NCBI GenBank assembly: GCA_964017065.1
Contig: OZ024787.1
Location: 7,983,899 to 8,047,898, forward strand
From: Haliclona indistincta
Taxonomy: Eukaryota; Porifera; Demospongiae; Haplosclerida; Chalinidae
Length of the DNA stretch: 64,000 nt
Direction of reading: 5' to 3'
Part shown: piece after piece, positions 12,855 to 24,216 of the stretch
How positions within the stretch are numbered: the first letter of the stretch is position 1
How the letters are laid out: each line of letters begins with the position of its first letter
Notes under the pieces: generated by a model
Told to the model about the DNA's origin: nothing
Seen by the model: the letters and a program-made list of their open reading frames with translations, nothing else
Database searches by the model: none
Made by a program: the position numbers and the translations under genes

Positions 12855-14083
12855 CAAGAAAATTAAAAAGATTTCTATCGAAATCAAAAGGATGTAGGGT
12901 TGTGAAATCTACCACTGGTCAACAATGTAGACTAACAAGGAGCAAGCATGGAATGGTACAACACGATTGACTTGCTAACAGACCATAGATCCCTACATCA
13001 GTGGCTGCTGTGGTTGGCTATAGCTAGTTCGGCTATTTGCTGTTGACTGACACCTGACATGCATTCAGCTTGTGACAGCTTATGTACAGCCACTGATGTA
13101 GGGATCTATGGTCTGTTAGCAAGTCAATCGTGTTGTACCATTCCATGCTTGCTCCTTGTTAGTCTACATTGTTGACCAGTGGTAGATTTCACAACCCTAC
13201 ATCCTTTTGATTTCGATAGAAATCTTTTTAATTTTCTTGTTTGTGTCCTTTTTCTTTTTCAGTGAAGTGCAGTTACTGTGCCATCTTTGTTTCCACCATT
13301 GGTTAATTGGTTTTCCTGTTGCTGATGGCTTTTCTTAATTATTAACAATTTTAAACTTGTAGCTATATAATGCTTATGCTGTAGATATCAGCTCGCCTAC
13401 GCATGCATGAAGAATCGACAGTGCATACGAGCCCCGCCCACACTTGTTTACCGCTGTTATAATTATCTGGCAAGGCAGATTGGTGATTCTGCGCTTGCTA
13501 GCTTACCGTTCTTCGAAGACTCCAGACAAATATGTGTTCTCCGTGATCTATACGGCGTGCATGGCGATACTCAAGCTTGTGCTTGGTCACGTGCGCTAAC
13601 CACAGCTTGGTCACGTGCGTATTGCGCAATCACCATAATTATTAATGGCGTCTAACACTTAGCTGACAACGGATCACGATCGAGTAATCGCGGAATTTAT
13701 ATTGCCGTTTCGCTAAAAACTAAGTTCAAAAGGCACATGCCAGGAGAATTTCACGACTGTTCGTGGGTGTTTTGGTCTCGGCACTGCTCGCGTAAAGGCG
13801 CTAGGCGATTTGAAGAAAGAAGAAAGAAGAAGAAGAAGAAAACGAAGATGACGAAACCTCGATTTTCACCGTTTCCAAGTTCGTCACTTTAGTAACAATC
13901 TCGAGCAATCTCCTTGCTACTGTAAGATGGGGCAACGCCAGATAGCAGATTTAAGTGTCTTTGGACGTATAAAATTCATCACCAGGCGAAATATCAGCGT
14001 TTGAACGCTAATACATTGTATGTAGCCGCCATCTTGTTTTCTCGTTCAACCCTACATAGGGAGGCACTACCGTGCCTCCCTAA
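12855..14083 (+). mobile_element. Non-autonomous Helitron, copy 2
   Basis: It starts CAAGAAAATTAAAAAG after host ...ataataa and ends with the GC-rich hairpin plus CTAA before host T (taataga). It carries the long inverted repeat near its 5' end (arms about 12855-13020 and 13083-13243), CACGTGAC boxes near 13590-13620, and GCCGCCATCTT near the 3' end. There is no transposase. It lies in the spacer just downstream of receptor D. Confidence 0.8.
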
Positions 14084-14221
14084 TAATAGAGGTAAAATAT
14101 TACAGCAGAATGTTACTAGTAAAGAATGTTTACAAGTTAGAATCTAATGGAACGAGGGTCAATGGAATACTATATGTCTGGTGTTTATGGTGGAGTGTGA
14201 TAGGAGGAGATAGATGTGAGT

Positions 14222-17200
14222 TTAAGTATCAAACAGTAGTGGTTCCCTTGCTAACAGCACAGGAGAGGAAGACTCGAAATCTTCATGAGCATGAGGAAAC
14301 TCCAGTACAAACTGACGCTCTCCTCTATGTGAGCCATACACTATTGATGGTGGGGATCCTGAACGAGGTCTTTCCTCTTCATCATCTGCATCTGCAACCT
14401 GCTGGGGCAATTGTATATACTCTGGTCGGTCTTTAAATCCTAGCCTTCTCTTCATCCTTGTAAGATCAAAGTTCTGCCAGAAGTGCACTACCATGGTAAC
14501 AAGACAGACAACTAGTGACAGGCAAACAGACACAATCGTTGCTATTTGATAATCTAACTGAAGAAAGACTAAGAATAAACTAACAATGCTTAAAAGAATT
14601 ATGTTGAGAAGAAAAAATGCCTCAAGGGCAGTAAGATATTTTTCTTTGTACACACTGTCTGTCAAAGACCACAGAACAAGAATACCAGCAACAATGGCAG
14701 TGATAGAAGCACTGAAAATAGGTGAATTAAAGGACGATCCCACAATGACAATCAGTCGCACCATCAGAGTCACTCCTGTCCAGAATCGATACTTGTCTTT
14801 GTAAGGTCCTCCATAAGCATCCAACAGTGGCTTGAACTTTACCACAGGATTCCACCTGTGCTGTGGGATACACTTGTCACTGTATCTCTCTAGCAGAGGA
14901 GCACACAACACTAAGACAGGATAAGCTAGTCCAATGAACAAGACACAACAGGAGAAGACTACCAGAATAAGGTGTTTACCACTGCCATACTCTATGTTCC
15001 CATCTACACTCCACACTGTCAATATACTGTCATTGCATGGCAGCCAAGACATGGAAAGAGCATTAGTGACTGTGAGTAGGATTTTAGTGTATGGAATAAA
15101 GACCAATGTAGCTAGAGCTGGGACAGTATGAGAACCACACAACCTGCAAAGCCACACAGAGTAGCGACAACCCACAATAATACCGCCCATGAGCAAGAAC
15201 AGATAAGCAGGAAAGACAAACTGTAGCCAAGTGTTCCAGTATCCATTCAGTCCATTAAACAAGCACACTTCAATACCCAGGTCAAGATTCAGCCATGAGA
15301 TAAACTGACTTACTAGTGGAACACTACCATTTGGGAAGAAGAAAGCTTCATTGATCTTCACCATATTCGCGTATATCAGTAGTCCATTGATAGTTCCGAC
15401 AGAGACACTCAAGTTGAGGAACATCAACACAGCCACTAACACCAAGCCAGCGAGGGCAAACACTGGCAAGAAGAAAAGGTACCAATTTGAGCAGCTACCA
15501 CAGCGGTTGGATCCCAGCATAATACTAAGGTGTGACTGGCATTGTCCACAGAGTATACCTGTTCTATTGGCCAAACACTGACGATCAGGTGCCATGATGT
15601 CAAATGAGACATTGGATCGATTGCAGTAGTCAAAAGGACAATTAGTACTTGTTACACACTGAGTGTTGTTGATGTAGGCAAACCAACTGTTACCTGATCT
15701 CAGAAAGTTAAAAGGCTTGGCAGACAACTGACATTGGACACTATTCAACAATTGGCTACATTGACACTTTCCTAAGATCTTAGTAAACCCAATTGGACAC
15801 TCTAATATGTCCACTCCAATAGACACACCTAGTCCTTGTTCTACATTCTTCACTCTGATATCAACCAGTGCTGTTGTTGAGGATGTGTTCTGCAGGAGAA
15901 TGTGGAGTTGGAAACAGTTGGTGGTCTGATTCTGTCCATAGTATCGAACTATTGTCGCATGTTGAGCACTGACCTGCACATCACCAGGACTTGTACCACC
16001 ATAGTATCCTACTGTGGCTATTGATGTGCTGATCTCTAGTCCTGGGTATGTTTGTATGTGATGAGTCCTATCAGAGCAGTCTGGTAAGTTAGTGATGGTG
16101 TTACAGAAGCATATCATGACGGGGTCAGAGGACATGGAGGAGAGTCTGTCAGTGTTACTGAAATGAAGATGTTCCATGAGAGGAGAGTCTAAGTACCATG
16201 AGGTCTCATTAGGTTGTCCTCTATGATATACATTTGAAATGGAAAAACAGCCCATCAGTATAGCACCATACATATCACTTCCTCCTGTATGTGCTCTGTT
16301 TCCCGAGAGGATCATTGAACTAGATTTACTGTTAAGAACCAATGTACATAATATTTCTGGTCTTTTTATTGTGACGAACAGTTGCTTTACTAATATTGCT
16401 CCGCCATGTCCATCAGCAGTGTTGTTGTACAACATCAACACACCAGTGACCATAATTTGATTTGTAGTTTGAATTTTAATACCAGCTCCCTCTGTGTTGC
16501 TGTTGTTCTGTATCACATTGTGACCATTGAAGTGTAATAGACCGTGAATAATAGTGATTCCAGTCATATTGTTGTATTATGATATTATGGTTGAGTCTAA
16601 AATAGCAGTATCGCTATCAATTACAATGACTGAGGTATCTCCTGTGTTGTTTGAGAAGATACTGTTTGCAATCACAATTTGGGTATTTTTCACATATAAA
16701 ATTACTCCCGTACCATGATTTTCTTCAAACTGACAATCCGTGATTAACATACTAAGTCTTGTACCATGAACTAAGGTACCATACACGTACAATCCTTCGA
16801 AATGTTGTTTACTGATTCTCACTTTGGTCTTCATGAATTGTGTATTAAGACAACAACCAGTAATGCTCACACCAGTGTTTGAAGGTGTCTCTGTGTGTAT
16901 AATACTTGAGTTGATAAAAGAAAATGTCGAAAATATATATTCGACATTTGTGGTCATCTGATCATATTGTATCTCACTAGTATCTGGACCATTATTTTCT
17001 TCGAAGTGCGTGTTTTCAACTCTGATGCTTGATTCAGTGTCAACAATGAAGTACATTCCACCAGCACAAACAGAAGCGTTTCCATGGGATATAAGGCAGT
17101 TGTTGATAATAATTTCCACTTTGCCTGAACCAAGTAATTGTGCTCCTAAGTTTCCTCCGTTGATTGCTCTGTTTTGTGACAATATCAAATTGCTCAGGTT

Positions 17201-17962
17201 TACTGTTGCTGAATCAAATCCAAAATATGTCTGTAAAGATATCCCTCCTCCTATTAAAGGGTCAGCCTGAGGGGGATAGACAGTACTACCACCACACTTA
17301 GTAATGTTGGAGTATGATAGCTCTAGTGTGTAGCCTGTGTTGCTGTACTGCTGTGTTTTATATTCAATGCTTACTCCACTTGCACCACGATATCTCATTT
17401 TAGTATGATAGTAGGAGCAGTTGGTGATTACAACATTTTCACTGTTGCGAACAAATAGTCCACGTTCTGTCATGTGTTGTATTGAGTTCTTGAGAAAGAG
17501 TAAACTTTGAACACTAACAAATTCAAACACTGCAGCATATTCTCTTCCACAGTTGACTACTGTAAGACCTTCAACAGTGATGTTATGAGAGGTAGCAAAA
17601 TAGAATCCTCCTCTCCCTTTGGTGCAGTTGATAATGACAGTAGACTGCATCACAGTCTCCTCAGCTCCTGCTACCGGCCACTGACCTTGTCCTTTGACAG
17701 TCAGGTTGTGTGCATTCACGACTAGTACAATCACATCTCTGTCAAAGCTATGTTCTCCTTCCAAGAAGATAACGGTGGTATCAGATGTGAAGTAGTGGTC
17801 AGGCTGGGAGATGTAGTAGGAGAGGTTGTGACATATCTGGTGTGGAGGACATGACTGCTCATGACTAGCTGCATTATCAGCTGTGACATAGTAGACATCA
17901 GTGGTTGAGAAGGCAGTGAGAGGTACAGCCAACAACAGCAGCAACACTAGTAACACAGCCAT
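14222..17962 (-). pseudogene. Receptor D: full-length but with one in-frame TAA
   Basis: The frame from the ATG at 17962 to the stop at 14222 is 3741 nt and in phase throughout, but a TAA lies at 16577-16579. There the paralogues read DSTISHNNMTG; D has two extra codons (ATA and TAA, 6 bp), giving two open pieces, 17962-16577 and the downstream part from 16567. Everything else matches the family: signal peptide, beta-helix coils, Cys-rich motif, about eight membrane helices and the tail SSSPVLLAREPLLFDT. The membrane domain is of the B type (SSFNSPIFSASITAIV), whereas the ectodomain matches H. It is either a very young pseudogene, a truncated secreted ectodomain, or an assembly error at an AT-rich site. 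Confidence 0.82.
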
Positions 17963-18019
17963 CGACTGGATCTTGTTGCAAGACCAAAACAGTTTAACTT
18001 GAGAGAATTTTTGTAACAG

Positions 18020-18062
18020 AATGACTGAATACAGTACTGAGGCAGTACTGTATTCAGTCATT
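18020..18062. promoter_or_regulatory. Perfect 20-bp-arm palindrome upstream of receptor D
   Basis: Arms 18020-18039 and 18043-18062 are perfectly complementary around a 3-base loop, containing GACTGAATACAGTACT and its inverse. It lies 58-100 bp upstream of the ATG, where other copies have a single half-site (agtactgcattcagt) beside a TATA box. It could be an operator-like dyad or a hairpin; function is inferred. Confidence 0.6.
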
Positions 18063-18190
18063 TAGATCCTTTTATGTACTACCAACGTCATGTATGGATA
18101 TGCACGTGCAGTTAGCTACAACTTAGATTGTCCTTATTAGTCATTTTACGTAAACTATACTAGGTTACCTCACCTAGATCATAGGTAACC

Positions 18191-18236
18191 TCATAGGTAA
18201 CCTCACCTAGGTTATACTAGGTGAGGTTACCTATGA
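18191..18236. repeat. Short inverted repeat (hairpin)
   Basis: Arms 18191-18210 and 18217-18236 (core ATAGGTAACCTCACCTAG) are perfectly complementary with a 6-base loop. Extra partial copies of 'ggttacctcacctag' precede it from about 18163. No coding potential; possibly the remnant of a small foldback element. Confidence 0.7.
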
Positions 18237-19131
18237 TTGAATACATTGTGAAATACTCAAAGTTTGTTTTGAGCAATCAGATAACAGAATTTTTAGAGAT
18301 GTAGTGATGATGATTTATCTCTAATAACTCTATATGTAGCTATAACATCTGTCAGTTGTGATATAATTTATGTCAACAATGTCTAATTAAACCATGATAC
18401 TAGCCTAACGATTATTATGAGTAAGTACCGCCTGTAGGTACTCCCCTCCATCGATCCTGACCAGTCAAATAGTGGGTTATGGTTTGTCTTGTAGGCCAGA
18501 CATTCTTGGGTTTTCACCACGGAACTTCTGGTTCACGAATCTATGGCAGGCTCAATATTTTGGGCGTTGTCAATAAATAACGGTGTGGTTTATATGAATA
18601 TGTAATTAGGCACCCTCCTACTCCAAATCCTGGAAACACGTACCACTGAATGGCTAGTAATGTGGGTGCAAGGGATGAAACAAAATATATCCACATGTGC
18701 ATGGTGCTGCAATGCTACCAGTATGCTACAAGTATTAGTTAAAGTAGTGTTGGAGTGGTGTATGAAAGATAAAGCATGAGATCAAATCCAGAGCACTTTG
18801 TCAGTGGCTGCTGAACTGGCTTAATTGTAGGCTATTGACTGAGAGCATGCATGAAGTCTTATACAGCTACTGATGTATGGATGCAGGCCAGTCAATCGTG
18901 TTAATTGTGCTACCATTCTGTGTTACCTCCTTGTTAGTTTACATTGTGAGCCAGTGGCATTGTTAATTTAACATCCCTACATCCGCCTACATCCGTTCAA
19001 TTTCGTTTTAATTTTCTTTTTGTATCCTTTTTCTCTTCAGCACATTTTTGGAGCATTTTGCATATTAATTTTATTTACATTTAATGTATAACTCAGAGCA
19101 CAAACCATTATGTTCAAAACACTCAATGAGA
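18237..19131. other. D-E spacer
   Basis: No gene. About 18420-18800 is a copy of the array's spacer module. About 18868-19030 is a strongly diverged relic of the Helitron 5' arm sitting just downstream of the E stop codon. Confidence 0.55.
19070..19075 (-). other. Candidate polyadenylation signal of receptor E
   Basis: AATAAA on the minus strand lies about 57 bp beyond the E stop codon. Cleavage cannot be confirmed from sequence. Confidence 0.35.
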
Positions 19132-22100
19132 CTAAGTATCAAACAGTAGCGGCTCTCTTGCTAACAGCACAGGAGAGGAAGACTCATGATCTTCATGAGG
19201 ATGAGGAAACTCCAGTACAAACTGATGCTCTCCTCTGTGTGAACCATACACTATTGATGGTGGGGATCCTAAATAAGGTATGTCCTCTTCACCATCTTCA
19301 TCTGCAACCAACTGGGGCAATAATGCATACTCTGGTCTAGCATTAAATCCTAGCCTTCTCTTGATCTTTTTGAGGTCAAATCTCCACCAGAGGTGTGTTG
19401 CTATGATAACAAGACAGACAACAATGGAGAGACTAACAGAGAAGATGGTTGCCATATTTGGATAATTTGTAGATCCAAGGGAAGCAGTAACCAATCTATA
19501 TGTGCTATGAAGAAATATATTGACAAGAAAGAATGTTTCAAGCACTGTCAGATAAATTATCTTATACACTCCTTTTGTGAACGACCAAAATGTGAGAATA
19601 CCCACTACAATGGTTGTGATTATGGCAGCATTGATGACAGCCAATCCTCCTGAAGTGAAGGAGAATGCCACAGTGAGAGTCAGTCGCATCATCAGAGTCA
19701 CTCCTGTCCAGAATCGATACTTATCTTTGTAAGGTCCTCCATAAGCATCCAAAAGTGGCTTGAAATATGACACAGGATTCCACATGTGCTGTGGGATACA
19801 CTTGTCACTGTATCTCTCTAGCAGAGGAGCACACAACACTAAAACAGGATAAGCCAGTCCAATGACCAGGACACCACAGGAGAAGACTACCAGAATAAGG
19901 TGTTTACCACTGCCATACTCAATGTTCCCATCTACACTCCACACTGTCAGTATACTGTCATTGCATGGCAGCCGAGACATGGAAAGAGCAATAGTGACTG
20001 TCATTAAGATTTTAGTGTAGGACATGAGAAACAGTGTAGCTAGTGCTGGGACAGCATGAGAGCCACACAACCTGCAAAGCCACACGGAGTAGCGACAACC
20101 CACAATAATACCTCCCATGAGCAGGAACAGATAAGCAGGAAAAGCAAACTGTAGCCAAGTGTTCCAGTATCCATCCAGTCCATTAAACAAACACACTTCA
20201 ATACCCAGGTCAAGATTCAGCCATGAGATAAACTGGCTCACTAATGGTACACTACCATTTGGGAAGAAGAAAGCTTCATTGATCTTCACCATATTCGCAT
20301 AGAACAGTAGTCCATTGATAGTTCCAACAGAAACACTCAAGTTGAGGAACATCAACACAGCCACTAACACCATGCCAGCGAGGGCCAACACTGGCAACAA
20401 GAAAAGGTACCAGTTTGAGCAGCTACCACAGTGGTTGGATCCCAGCATGATACTAAGGGGAGACTGGCATTGTCCACAGAGTATACCTGTTCTATTGGCC
20501 ACACACTGACGATCAGGTGCCATGATGTCAAAGGAGACATTGGATCGATTGCAGTATTCAAATGGACAATTAGTAGTACCTGCTATGCAATGAGAGTTGT
20601 TATTGTAGCCAAACCAACTGTTGTCTAATCTCAAAAACTTAAAAGGCTTTGCAGACAACCGACATTGGACATTAATCAACAATGGGCTACATTGACACTG
20701 CCCTAAGATCTCTGTAAACCCAATTGGACAATCTAATATGTCCACTCCAATAGACACACCTAGTCCTTGTTCTACATGCTTCAATCTGATATCAACCAGT
20801 GCTGTTGTTGAGGATGTGTTCTGTAGGAGAATGTGGAGTTGGAAACAGTTGGTAGTCTGGGTTTGTCCATAGTATCGAACTATTGTCGCATGTTGAGCAC
20901 TGACCTGCACATCACCAGGACTTGTACCACCATAGTATCCTACTGTGGCTATTGATGTGTTGATCTCTAGTCCTGGATATGTTTGTATGTGATGGGTCCT
21001 ATCAGAGCAGTCTGGTAAGTTAGTGGTGGTGTTACAGAAGCAGACCATGGTGGGATCAGATGACATGGAGGATAGTCTGTCAGTGTTGCTGAAATGAAGA
21101 TGTTTCATGAGAGGAGTTTCCAAGTACCATGACGTTTCGTTAGGACGTCCTATATGTTTTACATGTGATACATGATGTATGCCATCATCATTATCACAGC
21201 CCATCAGTATAGCACCATACATATCACTCCCTCCTTTATGTGCTCTGTTTCCTGAGAAGATCACCGAACTAGAATTTTTATCAAATTGAAATGTACATAT
21301 CGATGGTAAATGTATTTGTGAAGTGAAGATATTTGGTTGCTTTACTATTATTGCTCCACCATGTTTATCAGCAGTGTTGTTGTACAACATCAATGTACCA
21401 TTGACCACAACTTGAGCTTTATTTTCCATTTTGATACCAGCTCCTTCTGTGTCTCTGTTGTTTTGTATGACATTGTGACCATTGAAGTGTACCAATTGTT
21501 TGTTGTTACTTATAGTGATTCCAGTCATGTTGTTGTGTGATATAGTAGAGTCAGTGATAGAGATGACATGGTAATATTTACTGTCATTATTAATTACGAT
21601 GACTGAATAATCTCCTGTGTTGTTTGAGAATGTACAGTTTGTGATAGATATTTCGATATTTTTTGCATATAAGATTGCCTTTTCACAGTCACTTCTCTCA
21701 AACTGGCAATTCGTGATATCTACAGGAGAAGCTTGAAATCCACTTTTTGCAATATAAAATCCTTTGTCGTATTGTTTGCATAGTCTCACTTTAGTATCCA
21801 TGAAGTATATAGCAGGATAACGACCAGTGATTACCACTCCATTTTTTGACCATTTTTCCGTATGCATAATACTTGATTTGATGAAATAAAATTTTGAAAT
21901 TGATCTGAATGAAGTTTTGCTCTGATAGTATATCTCACTAGCATAACCATTATCATTTTCCGCTAAGTTTGTGTTTTCAACTTTGACGCTTGATTCAGTC
22001 CAAGCATCAATGTACATTCCACCACCCAGAACAGTAGCATATCCATGAGAGATGAGGCAGTTGCCGATATTAATCATCACTTTGCTTGGACCAAATAATC

Positions 22101-22914
22101 GTATTCCTAAATTGCCTCCATAGTCTGCTCTGTTTTGTGATAGTATTAAATTGCTCAGGATCACTGTTGCTAAATCAAATCCAGATACGGTCTCCAAATA
22201 TACTCCTCCTCCATACGTATTGTCGTTTTCATAGGCAGTACTACCACCACACTTAGTAATGTTGGAGTATGATAGCTCTAGTGTGTAGTTTGTGTTGCTG
22301 TACTGCTGTGTATTATAATAAATACCTACTCCACTATAATTTATTGATGAGTCATTATGATAGTAGGAGCAGTTGGTGATTATAACATTGTCACTGTTGC
22401 GAACAAGTAGTCCAAATCCTGTCATGTGTTGTATTGAATTCTTGAGAAAGAGTAAGCTTTGAACACTATCAAATTGAAACACTGCAGCACGAACTCCTCC
22501 ACAGTTGACTACTGTAAGACCTTCAACAGTGATATTATGAGAGGTACTAAAGTAGAATCCTCCTCTCCCTCTGGTGCAGTTGATAATGACAGTAGACTGC
22601 ATCACAGTCTCCTCAGCTCCTGCTACCGCCCATTGGCCTTGTCCCTTGAGAGTTAGGTTGTGTACATGACTGATATATATATGACTTTCTCTGTCAAAGG
22701 TGTGTTCTCCTTCCAAGAAAACGAGAGCAGTGTCTGAAGTGAAGTAGTTGTCAGGTTTTGAGATGTAGTAGGAGAGGTTATGGCATATCTGGTGTAGAGG
22801 ACATGACAGCTCATGACTAGCTGCATCATCAGCTGTAACATAGTAGACATCAGTGGTTGTGAAGGCAGTGAGAGGTACAGCCAACAACAGCAGCAACACT
22901 AATAACACAGCCAT
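19132..22914 (-). CDS. Receptor E: intact beta-helix / multi-pass membrane protein (1260 aa)
   Basis: A single uninterrupted ORF. Residues 1-18 are a signal peptide. Residues of about 25-560 are beta-helix-like coils rich in Asn-Cys-Thr/Ser and Gly turns (NCTFSNNTGDYSVIVI, HNNMTGITI), with many N-glycosylation sites. About 560-780 is a second extracellular region. About 780-830 is a Cys-rich motif (CVANRTGILCGQCQ, then GSCSNW). About 835-1176 holds roughly eight hydrophobic helices, with a conserved loop DAYGGPYKDKYRFWTG between two of them. The tail of about 85 residues is basic then acidic and ends SSSPVLLAREPLLFDT. The start matches the conserved signal peptide. Similar beta-helix plus membrane proteins occur in other invertebrates as far as I recall, with unknown function. 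Surface recognition or transport are both possible. Confidence 0.93.
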   Translation of the reverse strand: MAVLLVLLLLLAVPLTAFTTTDVYYVTADDAASHELSCPLHQICHNLSYYISKPDNYFTSDTALVFLEGEHTFDRESHIYISHVHNLTLKGQGQWAVAGAEETVMQSTVIINCTRGRGGFYFSTSHNITVEGLTVVNCGGVRAAVFQFDSVQSLLFLKNSIQHMTGFGLLVRNSDNVIITNCSYYHNDSSINYSGVGIYYNTQQYSNTNYTLELSYSNITKCGGSTAYENDNTYGGGVYLETVSGFDLATVILSNLILSQNRADYGGNLGIRLFGPSKVMINIGNCLISHGYATVLGGGMYIDAWTESSVKVENTNLAENDNGYASEIYYQSKTSFRSISKFYFIKSSIMHTEKWSKNGVVITGRYPAIYFMDTKVRLCKQYDKGFYIAKSGFQASPVDITNCQFERSDCEKAILYAKNIEISITNCTFSNNTGDYSVIVINNDSKYYHVISITDSTISHNNMTGITISNNKQLVHFNGHNVIQNNRDTEGAGIKMENKAQVVVNGTLMLYNNTADKHGGAIIVKQPNIFTSQIHLPSICTFQFDKNSSSVIFSGNRAHKGGSDMYGAILMGCDNDDGIHHVSHVKHIGRPNETSWYLETPLMKHLHFSNTDRLSSMSSDPTMVCFCNTTTNLPDCSDRTHHIQTYPGLEINTSIATVGYYGGTSPGDVQVSAQHATIVRYYGQTQTTNCFQLHILLQNTSSTTALVDIRLKHVEQGLGVSIGVDILDCPIGFTEILGQCQCSPLLINVQCRLSAKPFKFLRLDNSWFGYNNNSHCIAGTTNCPFEYCNRSNVSFDIMAPDRQCVANRTGILCGQCQSPLSIMLGSNHCGSCSNWYLFLLPVLALAGMVLVAVLMFLNLSVSVGTINGLLFYANMVKINEAFFFPNGSVPLVSQFISWLNLDLGIEVCLFNGLDGYWNTWLQFAFPAYLFLLMGGIIVGCRYSVWLCRLCGSHAVPALATLFLMSYTKILMTVTIALSMSRLPCNDSILTVWSVDGNIEYGSGKHLILVVFSCGVLVIGLAYPVLVLCAPLLERYSDKCIPQHMWNPVSYFKPLLDAYGGPYKDKYRFWTGVTLMMRLTLTVAFSFTSGGLAVINAAIITTIVVGILTFWSFTKGVYKIIYLTVLETFFLVNIFLHSTYRLVTASLGSTNYPNMATIFSVSLSIVVCLVIIATHLWWRFDLKKIKRRLGFNARPEYALLPQLVADEDGEEDIPYLGSPPSIVYGSHRGEHQFVLEFPHPHEDHESSSPVLLAREPLLFDT

Positions 22915-22968
22915 TAACTGGATCTAGTTGCAACACATAATTGTATCAGCAGTCTCACTTGAGAGCTC

Positions 22969-22974
22969 TTTATA
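22969..22974 (-). promoter_or_regulatory. TATA box candidate of receptor E
   Basis: TATAAA on the minus strand, 55 bp upstream of the ATG at 22914, in the same context as in B and G. The conserved half-site 'agtactgcattcagt' follows a little further upstream (about 22997-23012). Confidence 0.5.
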
Positions 22975-24216
22975 AGCACTTAAATGTATTGACACAGTAC
23001 TGCATTCAGTGTCCGGTTATGTTGCAAATCTCTAGACATGCATGTCCAAGTTTGACTTATCCCTAATAACTCAATTAGTCCTTTTACATCATTATAATTA
23101 TATGCATGGTTTTTCTTTATGGTCAGTGGTGTTATGACAACAAAGTCTAATTAAACCATACTTGCCTATCCTTCAGGATTATTATGACAAAATACCGCCT
23201 GTAGGTACTCCACTCCATCCTGACCAGTCAAGTAGTGGGATATGGTTTGTCTTTTTGGCTAGGCATTCTTGGGTTTCCACCCTGAAACGTCTGGTTCACA
23301 AAACTATGGCAGGCTGGTCATGATAATGGTAATGTAGGTGCAAGGGATAAAACAAAATAGATCCACATGTGGTGCTGGAATGCTACCAGTATGCTACATA
23401 AGTATTAGTTAAAGTAGTGTTGGAGTGGTGTATGAAAGAAAAAGCATGAGATCAAATCATGAGTGCTTTGTCAATGGCTGCTGAACTGGCTTAGTTGTAG
23501 TCTATTGACTGAGAGCATGCATGAAGTCTTATACAGCTACTGATGTAGGGATGCATAGTCTATCACCCAGTCAATCGTGTTGTGTTACCATTCCGTGTTA
23601 CCTCCCTGTTGGTTTACATTGTGATCGAGCCAGTGGCAGATTTTCATTGCTAATCTATCATACCTACATCCGTTCAATTTTGTTTTAATTTTCTTTTCAT
23701 ATTCTTTTTGTCTTCAGCAAATCTTTGGAGCATTTTGCATACTCAATGTAACTGTATTATCTATGATCCAACACTCTAGCCTGGGATCCACACAATCATT
23801 GTCATGATTGCAAAGGTCTCCTAATTTCAGAAGTTGGTAATTTGAAGTACTAATAAACTGTATTAAAGCTGAAAAAAGGTCCAAGAGATCGAAATAAAAT
23901 AGAAAGGCGCCATACATTCGTTAAAAATCGCATTTAATGTGTTTATAAGGCACAATAGCACATATTTTTAGTCAATAAGTGCTTCACTGCAATTGTCAAA
24001 CGGTTGACTGAATGCAATGTTCAGATCACATGTTACATTGTGTAAACAAGTTGAAGAAGAGCAAACCATAATTATTATATTCAAAACATTATCAAATAGA
24101 AGTTGTCAGTAATTATTATTGTCAATATTAATTATTATTTCATCAAACTGTCACATTATTTCAGTGTCACACATGCACATGTAGTCACTACTGTCTATAA
24201 ATGGTACTTGATGAGA
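22975..24216. other. E-F spacer
   Basis: No gene. It contains the array's spacer module (about 23190-23480) and a diverged Helitron-arm relic (about 23538-23700). The remainder, about 23700-24216, is AT-rich and unrecognised, leading into the F stop codon. Confidence 0.55.
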
